A stretch of 64,000 nucleotides of DNA from Solirhodobacter olei (GTDB lineage: Bacteria; Pseudomonadota; Alphaproteobacteria; Rhodobacterales; Rhodobacteraceae): positions 1 to 64,000 of the forward strand of contig NZ_RRYH01000012.1 in the NCBI RefSeq assembly GCF_004010155.1. Direction: 5' to 3'. The notes below the pieces were generated by a model, which saw only the letters and a program-made list of their open reading frames with translations, had not been told where the DNA came from and did no database searches. Of this stretch, positions 12,214-20,594 are shown piece after piece (position 1 is the first letter of the stretch; each line of letters starts with the position of its first letter). The position numbers were made by a program, and so were the translations under genes.

Positions 12214-12885
12214 TCAGTCCACCGGCTCGATCAGCTCCGGCCCCTCGTTGCGCACGGCGCCGACGGCGCGGCCCACGCGGTGCCAGGCGAGGCTCTCCAC
12301 CCCGATCCGCGGCACCTCTTCGATGCCGGCGCAGCCCAGCCAGTCGCGCTGGCCCGCCTCGCCCAGCATGACCGGCACGCGGTCATGCATGAAGGCAAGC
12401 TCGGGCGGGGCGGCCTCTGTCAGGATCGTGCAGGTCAGCCCCTCGTAATCGGGCAGGCGGACCGAGGTCATCAGCCCGGCGAAGACCAGCGCCGGGGCGT
12501 TGCCCGAGGGATGGATGTACCAGGGCTGCTTGCCCCCTTCGCCCGCCTGCCATTCATAATAGCCTGAGGCCAGCACCAGGCAGCGGCCCTTGCCATAGGC
12601 GGTGCGGAAGGCGGGCTTGGAGGCGACATCCTCGGCGCGGGCATTGAAGGTCGCGGCGCGCCAGGCCTTCACCGGTTCGCGGTACCAGCCCGGCACCAGC
12701 CCCCAGCGCGCAAGTCCCGCGGTCAGGCTGCCCCCCTCGCCGCCGCGCCACGCCACGGGCACCATCAGCGTCGGCGCCACGTTGAAGCGTTGCGGGATCT
12801 CCTCCAGCCCCGGCGGCAGACCCAGCGCCAGCCAGTCGCGCAGTTGCGCCCAGGTAAGCTTGCCGTGGTTCATCCGCCCGCACAT
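12214..12885 (-). CDS. SOS response-associated peptidase (YedK/HMCES family abasic-site protector)
   Basis: The family crosslinks covalently to abasic sites in single-stranded DNA through its N-terminal Cys2 and shields them during replication. The 223 residues begin MCGR, so Cys2 is exposed after Met removal. Conserved blocks FNVAPT (about 34), FNARAED (about 80) and the active-site AFMHDRVPVML (about 166) are all present. The ATG follows a GGAGG ribosome site. No LexA-type GTTC box is visible upstream, so SOS control is not supported here. The tRNA-Leu gene lies 97 nt upstream on the same strand. Confidence 0.94.
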   Translation of the reverse strand: MCGRMNHGKLTWAQLRDWLALGLPPGLEEIPQRFNVAPTLMVPVAWRGGEGGSLTAGLARWGLVPGWYREPVKAWRAATFNARAEDVASKPAFRTAYGKGRCLVLASGYYEWQAGEGGKQPWYIHPSGNAPALVFAGLMTSVRLPDYEGLTCTILTEAAPPELAFMHDRVPVMLGEAGQRDWLGCAGIEEVPRIGVESLAWHRVGRAVGAVRNEGPELIEPVD

Positions 12886-12905
12886 CAGGGCCTCCGCGCG
12901 TCAGC

Positions 12906-12956
12906 GCCCGCCGGGAAGCGGGCCGCGCACAGCATAGCCCGCGGCGCAAGCCGCGG
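12906..12956 (-). terminator. Two GC hairpins downstream of tRNA-Leu
   Basis: Stems GCCCGC/GCGGGC (12906-12923) and CCGCGGC/GCCGCGG with a GCAA loop (12939-12956) lie between the tRNA and the next gene. There is no T tract; a role in tRNA 3' processing or termination is possible. Confidence 0.4.
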
Positions 12957-12981
12957 AAACCTATGGCGATCTCGGGGGAAG

Positions 12982-13068
12982 TGGTGCGGATGAAAGGACT
13001 CGAACCTTCACGGGAGTTACCCCACAGCGACCTCAACGCTGCGCGTCTACCAATTCCGCCACATCCGC
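12982..13068 (-). tRNA. tRNA-Leu (anticodon GAG)
   Basis: On the minus strand the gene runs from GCGGATG to CATCCGC plus discriminator A and an encoded CCA, 87 nt in all. The anticodon arm is CAGCG-TTGAGGT-CGCTG with anticodon GAG, reading CUC and CUU leucine codons. A long variable arm typical of class II tRNAs (Leu/Ser) and a GTTCGAGTC T-loop are present. Confidence 0.97.
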
Positions 13069-13295
13069 ATGTCTTGGCTTGGTGCCGGGTCTCATAACGA
13101 AGCCCGCGGGGGATGTGAAGTGGATTCTTCGCCTTTTCTCACGCGGCCCGAAACCGGCCATTTCGGGCAGGAAAGGTGCCCCCTTCCGCCCCCGATCGAA
13201 AGGCGCGCTTTGCCCCTGTCCGCCCGCCCCAAGGGACCGCCGGCGGCGGGCGGCGGAGAATCACCCCCGCCGCCTGCGGCGCATCGTGCCAGCGC

Positions 13296-14594
13296 TCAGT
13301 TCTTGGCCGCGGGTGCCGCGAAGCTCGGCAGCGAGGCCGGCTGCGGCGCCGTGGTCTCGGGCTGGCCCGCCGCCGCGAAGGCCGCCTTGCGCAGCAGCAC
13401 CGTGCGATCCGGCTGGCCCGGCGCGAAGACGGCCGGCGTGCCATGGGCCAGCGCATCAAGCGCCAGCCGGTACCAGGCCAGCGCCACGTCCGGCCGCGCC
13501 GGGACGCCGAAGCCCTGCCCGATGTGGTCGGCGACCAGTTCGGCATAGGGCGCGTCGCCCAGCGCCGTCAGCAGAAGCGCCGAGGACAGCGCCACGTCCA
13601 TGTTGTCGGTCCGGTAGCCGACCGAGAGGCAGATCTTCGCCGTGGTATCGAGCTGCCCGCGCGGCATGCCGGTCTTGCCGATGAAGCCCGCCACGTCCTG
13701 CAGCACCGCATCACGCGGCTTCTCCTCCAGCGCAGAGACATAGTCGCGCATCGGCGGGACAAAGCCGCCGCACTGCTGGGTGATCTGGGCCGGGGTGAAG
13801 CCCTGCACCTTGCTCATCATGTCCTCGCCCTGGCTCATCGCGTAGGTCCGGGCGAGACAGAACTGCTCGGCCAGCGCGGCATTGGGATCGGTCATCTTCG
13901 CCGCGGTGATGAAGCCGCCGTTGGTCGTCGTCATCAGCGAGACCTTGGAACATTGCGAGGCAAGCGAGGCCTGCTGGACCTGCGCCGCGCCGCCGAAATT
14001 CGGAAGCGCCGTGCCAGGCGCGGGCGCGGGGGCCGAAGCCGAGGCCGGCGCGGCGGGCGCAGCCGGGGCGGCAGGCTGGGCGGCCTCCGCCGGGGCCTGC
14101 GGGATCCCGGCCATCTCGTTGCGGTACTTGAGCAGGAGGCCGCGCATCCCCATCGGGTTCGACGCCGCCTCCGCCATCGTCGCCTGCCCGCCGGCAATCG
14201 CCCGGTTGTACGAGGTCAGCAGCAGATTGTGCTGGAAGTCGTTCAGGTCGCCCGTCCCGGGATAACCGAGGAACAGCTGGTAATTGGTGATCGCCTGGCG
14301 CGAGTTGTAGCCAAGCACGCCATCCGGCGTCCCCGCAGGGAAGCCGAAGTAGTTCAGCGCGGTCTGCACCTGCCGGTTGTCGGCCACCTGGGCCGAGCCC
14401 TGCCCGTAGTCATAGGTCCGCACCACCGTGCTCTGGCGGTTCTTGTTGGCCTGGTTGACGATCGCCCCGCCGATGATTCCGCCGACGACCCCGCCGACGA
14501 TGCCGGACCCCAGGTCGTCGGCCAGCGCCGGCCGGGATTGCGGAACGGCCAGCGCGGCGAGAAGAAGGAGTGTGGTAAATGTCTTGGAGAGCAT
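13296..14594 (-). CDS. Secreted peptidoglycan-binding-domain protein with glycine zipper
   Basis: This 432-residue envelope protein has a signal peptide (about 1-25, ending in PALA). Next comes a glycine-zipper stretch [17 protein letters not shown] (about 29-45), which in other proteins inserts into or packs along membranes. Then comes a PG_binding_1-like repeat ([20 protein letters not shown], about 77-96). An Ala/Pro linker (about 170-205) leads to a C-terminal domain of unknown fold with several Cys. The ATG follows GGGAG. Its exact role is unknown; cell-wall association is inferred. It is divergent from lipB. Confidence 0.8.
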   Translation of the reverse strand: MLSKTFTTLLLLAALAVPQSRPALADDLGSGIVGGVVGGIIGGAIVNQANKNRQSTVVRTYDYGQGSAQVADNRQVQTALNYFGFPAGTPDGVLGYNSRQAITNYQLFLGYPGTGDLNDFQHNLLLTSYNRAIAGGQATMAEAASNPMGMRGLLLKYRNEMAGIPQAPAEAAQPAAPAAPAAPASASAPAPAPGTALPNFGGAAQVQQASLASQCSKVSLMTTTNGGFITAAKMTDPNAALAEQFCLARTYAMSQGEDMMSKVQGFTPAQITQQCGGFVPPMRDYVSALEEKPRDAVLQDVAGFIGKTGMPRGQLDTTAKICLSVGYRTDNMDVALSSALLLTALGDAPYAELVADHIGQGFGVPARPDVALAWYRLALDALAHGTPAVFAPGQPDRTVLLRKAAFAAAGQPETTAPQPASLPSFAAPAAKN

Positions 14595-14700
14595 TTCGAA
14601 TCTCCCAAATGTTGTGAAAGACAACGCCCGAAGACTACCATATTCCCTCAGAACTGGCGAAAAGAAGCACCGGCGGATCCCGCCGGCGGAGACTGGCCGA

Positions 14701-15384
14701 ATGATCGAATGGCGGAACTGGGAGGGCCTCGTGCCCTACGAGACGGCGCTCGCCGCGATGGAGGCGCGCGTGGCCGCCATCGCCCGGGGCGAGGCGGGCG
14801 AGGCCGTCTGGCTGCTCGAACACCCGCCGATCTACACCGCCGGCACCTCCGCCAAGCCCGCGGACCTGACCGACCCGGCGCGCTTTCCCGTCTACACCGC
14901 CGGGCGCGGCGGCCAGTACACCTATCACGGCCCCGGACAGCGCGTGGTCTACGCCATGCTCGACCTCAACACCCGCGGCCGCGACGTGCGCCGCTTCGTC
15001 GCCGCGCTGGAGGCCTGGGTGATCGCGACGCTGGCAGAGTTCGGCGTGACCGGAGAGACCCGCGAGGGCCGCGTCGGCGTCTGGGTCACCCGCCCGGACA
15101 AGCCGCCGATGCCCGACGGCACGATGCGGGAGGACAAGATCGCCGCCATCGGCGTGAAGCTGCGCCGCTGGGTGTCGTTCCACGGCCTCTCGATCAACGT
15201 CGAGCCGGATCTGGAGCATTTCTCCGGCATCGTCCCCTGCGGCATCCGGGAGCATGGGGTGACCTCGCTCGTCGATCTCGGCCTGCCGGTCACGATGGCG
15301 GACGTCGACCTCGCGCTCCGCCGCAGCTTCGACCGGGTCTTTTCGGAAACCGACGAAAAACCTGCGGCAACATCAGCCCTTTGA
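14701..15384 (+). CDS. lipB: Octanoyl-[acyl carrier protein]-protein N-octanoyltransferase LipB
   Basis: LipB moves octanoate from acyl carrier protein to the lipoyl domains of 2-oxoacid dehydrogenases, the first step of lipoate synthesis. It has 227 residues. The signature [12 protein letters not shown] is at 69-80; the catalytic lysine region EDKIAAIG (Lys146) and the acyl-accepting Cys180 in GIVPCGI are present. A loop of about ten residues ([10 protein letters not shown]) precedes the lysine. The ATG at 14701 is preceded by GGAGA; upstream in-frame sequence is intergenic. It is followed by the cytochrome c gene on the same strand. Confidence 0.96.
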   Translation: MIEWRNWEGLVPYETALAAMEARVAAIARGEAGEAVWLLEHPPIYTAGTSAKPADLTDPARFPVYTAGRGGQYTYHGPGQRVVYAMLDLNTRGRDVRRFVAALEAWVIATLAEFGVTGETREGRVGVWVTRPDKPPMPDGTMREDKIAAIGVKLRRWVSFHGLSINVEPDLEHFSGIVPCGIREHGVTSLVDLGLPVTMADVDLALRRSFDRVFSETDEKPAATSAL

Positions 15385-15457
15385 TCGCGGTCCCGGATTT
15401 GCCAGAGTCGGGCCGGCCGCCCACAGCGGCCGCGCCTGCAAGGAAAGGGAAGCCCGC

Positions 15458-15922
15458 ATGAAGACCGACCGGATCGCCGCCGCCCTCGCGCCCGCCACCG
15501 CCGTCACCCTGGCGCTTCTTCTCGCCCAGCCCGCCCTCGCCGCCGGCAATGTCGAGAAGGGCCAGCGCATCTTCCTGAAATGCAAGGCCTGCCACGCCGT
15601 GGTGAAACCCGACGGCACCAAGATCGTGCCCGGCGGCATCCTGGGCCCCGACCTCTACGGCGTGATCGGGCGCAAGGCCGGCACCGGCACCGCCTCCAAC
15701 ACCGGCAAGCCCTACAATTACGACGCCGGCCTCAAGGCGCTGGAGAAGACCGGCCTGGTCTGGACCCAGGCGCTTCTGGCCGAATACGTCAAGAATCCAA
15801 CCGCCTTCGTGCGCAAGAAGACAGGCGACAGCTCGGCCCGCGTGAAGATGACCTTCATGCTGTCGCATGGCGGCGCGGACGTGGCCGCCTACCTCGCCTC
15901 GCTCGCCCCTGCGGCGAATTGA
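15458..15922 (+). CDS. Class I c-type cytochrome (cytochrome c2/c-550-like)
   Basis: This is a periplasmic monoheme electron carrier of 154 residues. The signal peptide ends near ALAAG (about 28-30). The heme site CKACH is at 42-46, and RVKMTF near the C-terminus supplies the probable axial Met. It lies 157 nt upstream of ctaD and could donate electrons to the aa3 oxidase, which is an inference from position. The ATG has an AAGGAAAGGGAAG ribosome site. A CGGCCGC/GCGGCCG hairpin (15414-15432) lies in its leader. Confidence 0.93.
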   Translation: MKTDRIAAALAPATAVTLALLLAQPALAAGNVEKGQRIFLKCKACHAVVKPDGTKIVPGGILGPDLYGVIGRKAGTGTASNTGKPYNYDAGLKALEKTGLVWTQALLAEYVKNPTAFVRKKTGDSSARVKMTFMLSHGGADVAAYLASLAPAAN

Positions 15923-15965
15923 CGCCAGATCGCGCGCGGGAATCGCACCTCCCCCGCACGTTTTT

Positions 15966-15979
15966 TTGATACAGATCAA
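15966..15979. promoter_or_regulatory. Perfect FNR-type box upstream of ctaD
   Basis: TTGATACAGATCAA matches the FNR/FnrL consensus TTGAT-N4-ATCAA exactly, 101 nt before the ctaD ATG. In this group FnrL switches respiratory genes at low oxygen; for an aa3 oxidase repression under anoxia would be expected, but the direction cannot be read from sequence. No confident -10 was placed. Confidence 0.85.
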
Positions 15980-16079
15980 ACTGGGTGATTGCTGCAACGC
16001 ATTCGACCCCATAAAAAGTTGATAGGAGCGGGTGCCGGACGATCTCGGCCCCGGCAGGGACATCAAGCGGGAGGGGCGC

Positions 16080-17765
16080 ATGGCCGACGCAGCGGTTCAG
16101 GGCCACGGCGATCATGGACATCCCGGGTTCTTCACCCGGTGGTTCATGTCGACCAACCACAAGGATATCGGTCTTCTCTACATCTTCACCGGCGGTTTCG
16201 TCGGGCTGATCTCGGTCATCTTCACCGTCTACATGCGGATGGAGCTGATGTATCCCGGCGTGCAGTACATGTGCGCCGAGGGCATGCGGCTCTGGCCGGC
16301 GGCCACGCCCTGCACCCCGGACGGGCACCTGTGGAACGTGATCGTCACCGCCCACGGCATCCTGATGATGTTCTTCGTGGTCATCCCGGTCCTGTTCGGC
16401 GGCTTCGGCAACTACTTCATGCCGCTCCATATCGGCGCGCCCGACATGGCCTTCCCGCGGATGAACAACCTCAGCTACTGGCTCTACGTCGCCGGCACCT
16501 CGCTCGCGATCTGCTCGGTCTTCGCGCCCGGCGGCAACAACGAGGCGGGATCCGGCATCGGCTGGGTGCTCTACGCGCCGCTCTCGGTGCACGAGGCCGG
16601 CTGGTCCACCGACCTCGCGCTCTTCGCGGTGCACCTTTCGGGGGCCTCCTCGATCCTCGGCGCGATCAACATGATCACCACCTTCCTGAACATGCGCGCG
16701 CCCGGCATGACGCTGCACAAGGTGCCGCTTTTCCCCTGGGCGATCTTCGTGACCGCCTGGCTGATCCTGCTGTCGCTGCCGGTTCTGGCCGGCGCGATCA
16801 CCATGCTGATCACCGACCGAAACTTCGGCACCACCTTCTTCGACGCCCAGGGCGGCGGAGACCCGGTCCTCTACCAGCACATATTGTGGTTCTTCGGGCA
16901 CCCGGAGGTCTACATCATCATCGTGCCGGGCTTCGGGATCATCAGCCACGTGATCTCGGCCTTCTCGAAGAAGCCGATCTTCGGCTACCTGCCGATGGTC
17001 TACGCGATGGTCGCCATCGCCGTGCTCGGCTTCGTCGTCTGGGCCCACCACATGTACACCGTCGGCCTGTCGCTGACCCAGCAGAGCTACTTCATGCTGG
17101 CGACGATGGTCATCGCGGTGCCGACCGGGGTGAAGGTCTTCTCCTGGATCGCCACGATGTGGGGCGGCTCGATCGACTTCAAGACGCCGATGCTGTTTGC
17201 CACCGGCTTCCTGTTCCTGTTCACCGTCGGCGGCGTGACCGGCGTGATCCTGAGCCAGGCGGCCGTCGACCGCGCCTACCAGGACACCTATTACGTCGTC
17301 GCCCACTTCCACTACGTGATGTCGCTCGGCGCGGTCTACGCGATCTTCGCCGGGGTCTATTTCTGGATCGGCAAGATGTCGGGCCGGCAGTACCCGGAAT
17401 GGGCGGGCAAGGTGCATTTCACGCTGATGTTCATCGGCTCGAACGTCACCTTCTTCCCGATGCACTTCCTGGGCCGCCAGGGCATGCCGCGCCGCTACAT
17501 CGACTATCCGGAGGCCTTCGCGCACTGGAACTTCGTCGCCTCCATCGGCGCCTTTATCGCCTTCGCCTCGTTCGTGTGGTTCCTCGGCGTGGTGTTCTAC
17601 ACCATCTTCTACGGCCGCAAGGTGACCGAGCCGAACTACTGGAACGAGGAGTTCTGCGACACGCTGGAATGGACCCTCTCGAACCCGCCGCCGGCGCATA
17701 CGTTCGAGACGCTGCCCAAGCGCGGCGACTGGGACCAGGCGCTGAAGCACGGGCTCGACCACTGA
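16080..17765 (+). CDS. ctaD: Cytochrome c oxidase (aa3-type) subunit I
   Basis: This is the catalytic heme-copper subunit of the proton-pumping aa3 oxidase. It has 561 residues and 12 hydrophobic segments. The active-site region [11 protein letters not shown] carries the CuB His, the cross-linked Tyr and the D-channel Glu. AHHMYTVGL supplies the other CuB histidines, TGVKVFSW the K-channel Lys, and [11 protein letters not shown] the heme a/a3 histidines. MNNLSYWL near the D-channel mouth is intact. The ATG follows GGGAGGGG; the frame continues upstream but lacks a site. Subunits II and III are about 39 kb away, at 56167-59660. Confidence 0.98.
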   Translation: MADAAVQGHGDHGHPGFFTRWFMSTNHKDIGLLYIFTGGFVGLISVIFTVYMRMELMYPGVQYMCAEGMRLWPAATPCTPDGHLWNVIVTAHGILMMFFVVIPVLFGGFGNYFMPLHIGAPDMAFPRMNNLSYWLYVAGTSLAICSVFAPGGNNEAGSGIGWVLYAPLSVHEAGWSTDLALFAVHLSGASSILGAINMITTFLNMRAPGMTLHKVPLFPWAIFVTAWLILLSLPVLAGAITMLITDRNFGTTFFDAQGGGDPVLYQHILWFFGHPEVYIIIVPGFGIISHVISAFSKKPIFGYLPMVYAMVAIAVLGFVVWAHHMYTVGLSLTQQSYFMLATMVIAVPTGVKVFSWIATMWGGSIDFKTPMLFATGFLFLFTVGGVTGVILSQAAVDRAYQDTYYVVAHFHYVMSLGAVYAIFAGVYFWIGKMSGRQYPEWAGKVHFTLMFIGSNVTFFPMHFLGRQGMPRRYIDYPEAFAHWNFVASIGAFIAFASFVWFLGVVFYTIFYGRKVTEPNYWNEEFCDTLEWTLSNPPPAHTFETLPKRGDWDQALKHGLDH

Positions 17766-17769
17766 GGCC

Positions 17770-18327
17770 ATGCCCTACACTTGGGTGAAACGGCTGAACG
17801 AGGCCCCGGGTAACTCCGGGGCCTCTTCGCAAGGGGCGCCCTGGACCAGCGCCACCGCCGCCTCCGGCGCGGCCCCCGCGGCAGAGCTGCACCTCTGGCC
17901 CAACCGCTCGCTGCCGCGCCGCGGCTTCGGCCTGGTGATCGTGGGCACGGGCCTGCTACTGCTGGTGCCGCTGCTTGGCCTGCTCGGCCGGCCCGAGCTC
18001 TGGGGCATCCTGCCCTTCGCGCTGCTGACCCTGATCGGCCTCTGGTACGCCTTCCGCGCCAGCTACCGCGCCGGCCAGCTGATCGAGCAGCTCCGCCTCT
18101 GGCCCGACCGGATCGAGATCCAGCGCTACGAGCCCTCGGGCCAGCGCCGCGACTGGCACACCCATCCCCATTGGGTGAAGCTCTCGCTCCACCCCGACGG
18201 CGGCCCGGTCGAGCAGTACCTGACCCTCTCCGGAAGCGGCCGCGAGGTCGAGCTCGGCGCCTTCCTCAGCCCAGAGGAACGCGTCGCGCTGAAGGACGAG
18301 CTGGAGCGATTGCTGCGCCGGATCTAG
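17770..18327 (+). CDS. DUF2244 family membrane protein
   Basis: This 185-residue protein has two adjacent hydrophobic helices (about 53-73 and 77-95) and a soluble C-terminal half, the usual DUF2244 plan (AELHLWPNRSLPRRGF before the first helix). It begins 4 nt after ctaD and is probably cotranscribed. Its function is unknown; association with the oxidase locus suggests a respiratory or membrane role. The first 30-odd codons contain a strong terminator-like hairpin (17800-17825), so translation may be attenuated or the true start may be later. The MPYTW start resembles other family members as I recall them. Confidence 0.8.
   Translation: MPYTWVKRLNEAPGNSGASSQGAPWTSATAASGAAPAAELHLWPNRSLPRRGFGLVIVGTGLLLLVPLLGLLGRPELWGILPFALLTLIGLWYAFRASYRAGQLIEQLRLWPDRIEIQRYEPSGQRRDWHTHPHWVKLSLHPDGGPVEQYLTLSGSGREVELGAFLSPEERVALKDELERLLRRI
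17800..17825 (+). terminator. Terminator-like hairpin inside the DUF2244 5' end
   Basis: GAGGCCCCGG and CCGGGGCCTC form a perfect 10-bp stem around GTAACT, 34 nt after the ctaD stop, followed by TTCGC. It has the form of a ctaD terminator but lies within the next reading frame. Confidence 0.5.
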
Positions 18328-18339
18328 CCCAGGAAGAGG

Positions 18340-18502
18340 GCAGCGCCCGACCGCGGGTGGGCGCAAACCACGCTTCCGGTCTGTCCGTTTATGGTGAAGC
18401 TCCCCGAACGCCCTCCTCCTCCACGAGGATGAAGAAAGCGTCCGCCCTGGGGGCGGTCGGGCGCTGCCCGGCGGTGCTTCGCACCGCGTATCGGGCGGGG
18501 GC
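18340..18502 (+). repeat. 3' double-hairpin repeat, long variant c
   Basis: A perfect 13-bp stem (18340-18352 with 18455-18467) encloses a 102-nt loop starting GCGGGTGGGCGC. Hairpin B (GCGGTGC-TTC-GCACCGC) and a CGGGC closing flank follow. It starts 12 nt after the DUF2244 stop. Confidence 0.85.
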
Positions 18503-18525
18503 AGCGCCCCGCGGCAGCTTCGGCC

Positions 18526-18981
18526 TCAGCCCAGCCGCGCCTTGACCATCGGGCCGACGGCGCCGAAATCCATCTGCCCGGTGTGGCGCGCCTTCAGCTC
18601 CGCCATCACCTTGCCCATGTCGCGCAGGCTTTCCGCGCCGGTCGCGGCGATCGCCGCCGCCACCGCGGCCTCGACCTCCTCCGGTGTCAGCTGGCGCGGC
18701 AGGAATTCCTCGATCACGCCGATCTCGACGCGTTCCTTCTCGGCCAGCTCGGCCCGCCCGCCCTCGTCATAGGCGCGCATGCTCTCCTGCCGCTGCTTGA
18801 CCATCCGGCTCAGCACCGCAACCACGTCGGCCTCCACCATCTCCGGCTTGCCCTCGCCCCGCAGCGCGATGTCGCGATCCTTCAGCGCGGCGTTGATCAT
18901 CCGCAGCGTGGAGACCCGCCCCATCTGCCGCGCCTTCATCGCCTCCTTCAGCGAAGCGTCGATCCGGCCCCTGAGGCTCAT
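18526..18981 (-). CDS. GatB/YqeY domain protein
   Basis: This 151-residue soluble helical protein of the YqeY family is related to the tail domain of GatB amidotransferase; its biochemical role is not well defined. The family signature IEEFLPRQLTPEE lies at about 93-105, and the N-terminus has the usual LRGRIDASLKEAMKARQ. The ATG has an AGGGGG ribosome site, which excludes the longer frame. It is divergent from carA, and the GatB relation suggests a translation-linked function only weakly. Confidence 0.92.
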   Translation of the reverse strand: MSLRGRIDASLKEAMKARQMGRVSTLRMINAALKDRDIALRGEGKPEMVEADVVAVLSRMVKQRQESMRAYDEGGRAELAEKERVEIGVIEEFLPRQLTPEEVEAAVAAAIAATGAESLRDMGKVMAELKARHTGQMDFGAVGPMVKARLG

Positions 18982-19167
18982 CGCATCCCCCTGCGTTTCA
19001 TCGCCTGCGACCATAGCGCGCCCGCGGCGCCGGTTCAACTCCGCCCGAAATACGCAACCCATTGGAATCGCTATAAAACCACTGCGCCGGAGCGCCCTTG
19101 ACCCGGATCGCGCCGCCCCGTAGGTTGCCCGGCGATCCGCCGCCAGCCGCCGCCCGAGGAGTCGCCG

Positions 19168-20322
19168 ATGTCCCGCCAATCGAAGCCAACCGCCTGCCTC
19201 GCCCTTGCCGATGGCACGATCTTCCTAGGCCACGGCTTCGGCGCCACCGGCGAAACGGTGGCCGAGCTCTGCTTCAACACCGCCATGACCGGCTACCAGG
19301 AGATCATGACCGACCCCTCCTACGCCGGCCAGGTCGTGACCTTCACCTTCCCCCATGTCGGCAATGTCGGCGTAACCCCCGAGGATGACGAGACCGCCGA
19401 ACCCGTCGCCGCCGGGATGGTGGTGAAATGGGATCCGACCGAGCCCTCGAACTGGCGCGCCGCCTCCGATCTCGTCAGCTGGCTTTCCGCCAAGGGCCGG
19501 ATCGGCATCGGCGGCATCGACACCCGGCGCCTGACCCGCGCGATCCGCCAGCAGGGCGCGCCGCATGTCGCCCTCGCCCATGATCCGGAGGGGAACTTCG
19601 ACATCGCCGCGCTCGTGGCCAAGGCCCGCGCCTGGTCCGGCATCGTCGGCCTCGACCTCGCGAAGGACGTCACCTGCGCCCAGTCCTACCGCTGGGACGA
19701 GATGCGCTGGGCCTGGCCTGAGGGCTACACCCGGCGCGAGGGCGCTGGCTTCAAGGTCGTCGCCATCGACTACGGCGCCAAGCGCAACATCCTGCGCTGC
19801 CTCGCCTCGGCCGGCTGCGAGGTCACCGTCCTGCCCGCCACCGCCACGGCGGAGGAGGTGCTGGCCCATAACCCCGACGGCGTGTTCCTGTCGAACGGCC
19901 CGGGCGACCCGGCCGCGACCGGCGAATATGCCGTGCCGATGATCAAGGGCGTGCTGGAACGCGACCTGCCGGTCTTCGGCATCTGCCTCGGCCACCAGAT
20001 GCTGGCGCTGGCCCTCGGCGCACGGACGGTGAAGATGAACCACGGCCATCACGGCGCCAACCACCCCGTGAAGGACCTAGAGACCGGCAAGGTCGAGATC
20101 ACCTCGATGAACCACGGCTTCACCGTGGACAGCCAGACCCTGCCCGAGGGCGTGGTCGAAACGCATGTCAGCCTCTTCGACGGTTCGAACTGCGGCATCC
20201 GGCTGGCCGACCGGCCGGTGTTCTCGGTCCAGTACCACCCGGAGGCCAGCCCCGGGCCGCAGGACAGCTACTACCTGTTCGAGCGGTTCACCGAGGCCAT
20301 GCGCGCCCGCGCCGCCGCCTGA
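19168..20322 (+). CDS. carA: Carbamoyl-phosphate synthase small (glutaminase) subunit
   Basis: CarA hydrolyses glutamine and channels ammonia to CarB for carbamoyl phosphate, the precursor of pyrimidines and arginine. It has 384 residues: an N-terminal CPSase_sm_chain domain (1-150) and a C-terminal class I glutamine amidotransferase with nucleophile Cys in FGICLGHQML and His/Glu in YHPEASPGP. The ATG follows a GAGGAG site. carB is not in this window, so carA is expressed alone here. A long 3' repeat follows the stop. Confidence 0.97.
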   Translation: MSRQSKPTACLALADGTIFLGHGFGATGETVAELCFNTAMTGYQEIMTDPSYAGQVVTFTFPHVGNVGVTPEDDETAEPVAAGMVVKWDPTEPSNWRAASDLVSWLSAKGRIGIGGIDTRRLTRAIRQQGAPHVALAHDPEGNFDIAALVAKARAWSGIVGLDLAKDVTCAQSYRWDEMRWAWPEGYTRREGAGFKVVAIDYGAKRNILRCLASAGCEVTVLPATATAEEVLAHNPDGVFLSNGPGDPAATGEYAVPMIKGVLERDLPVFGICLGHQMLALALGARTVKMNHGHHGANHPVKDLETGKVEITSMNHGFTVDSQTLPEGVVETHVSLFDGSNCGIRLADRPVFSVQYHPEASPGPQDSYYLFERFTEAMRARAAA

Positions 20323-20342
20323 GGCGAAGCCAGCGGAAGGCC

Positions 20343-20512
20343 GGCGCCCGTCCGCGGGTGGGCGCTGTCGGTGCTGCGGATCTGTCGTTCATGGTCTGAT
20401 GACCCCTTCGCCCCCGCCGCAAAGGGAAGATTACCAATAGCACCTGCCCTCAGGGGCGGACGGGCGCAGGCCCGGCGGTGCTCACGCACCGCTGCTTCGG
20501 GGCCGGGGGCCA
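20343..20512 (+). repeat. 3' double-hairpin repeat, long variant d
   Basis: Arms GCGCCCGTCC (20344-20353) and GGACGGGCGC (20458-20467) pair perfectly around a 104-nt loop beginning GCGGGTGGGCGC, then hairpin B (GGTGC-TCAC-GCACC) with GGCCCG/CGGGGCC flanks. Arm bases differ from copy c but stay paired. It lies 20 nt after the carA stop. Confidence 0.85.
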
Positions 20513-20528
20513 TTCCCGACGGGTCGAC

Positions 20529-20544
20529 TTAATCGCACATTAAC
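20529..20544 (+). promoter_or_regulatory. CtrA-type binding site upstream of the glycosyltransferase
   Basis: TTAATCGCACATTAAC fits TTAA-N7-TTAAC, the full CtrA consensus, 51 nt before the ATG at 20595. CtrA is a master regulator of motility, surface and gene-transfer functions in this order. Confidence 0.65.
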
Positions 20545-20594
20545 CAGCGGACGCCACGCTGGGCCGGTCCCATACCGCCCGCCTCGAGGCCCCG

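Noticed and set aside
13140-13290. Hairpins between tRNA-Leu and the peptidoglycan-binding gene (GCCCGAAA/TTTCGGGC and GC-rich stems)
   Set aside because: Partly resembles the closing stem of the 3' repeat but lacks hairpin B; kept out of the family for lack of a full match.
15414-15432. Hairpin CGGCCGC/GCGGCCG between lipB and the cytochrome c gene as a terminator
   Set aside because: It lies close to the cytochrome c ribosome site and has no T tract; mentioned only in the gene entry.
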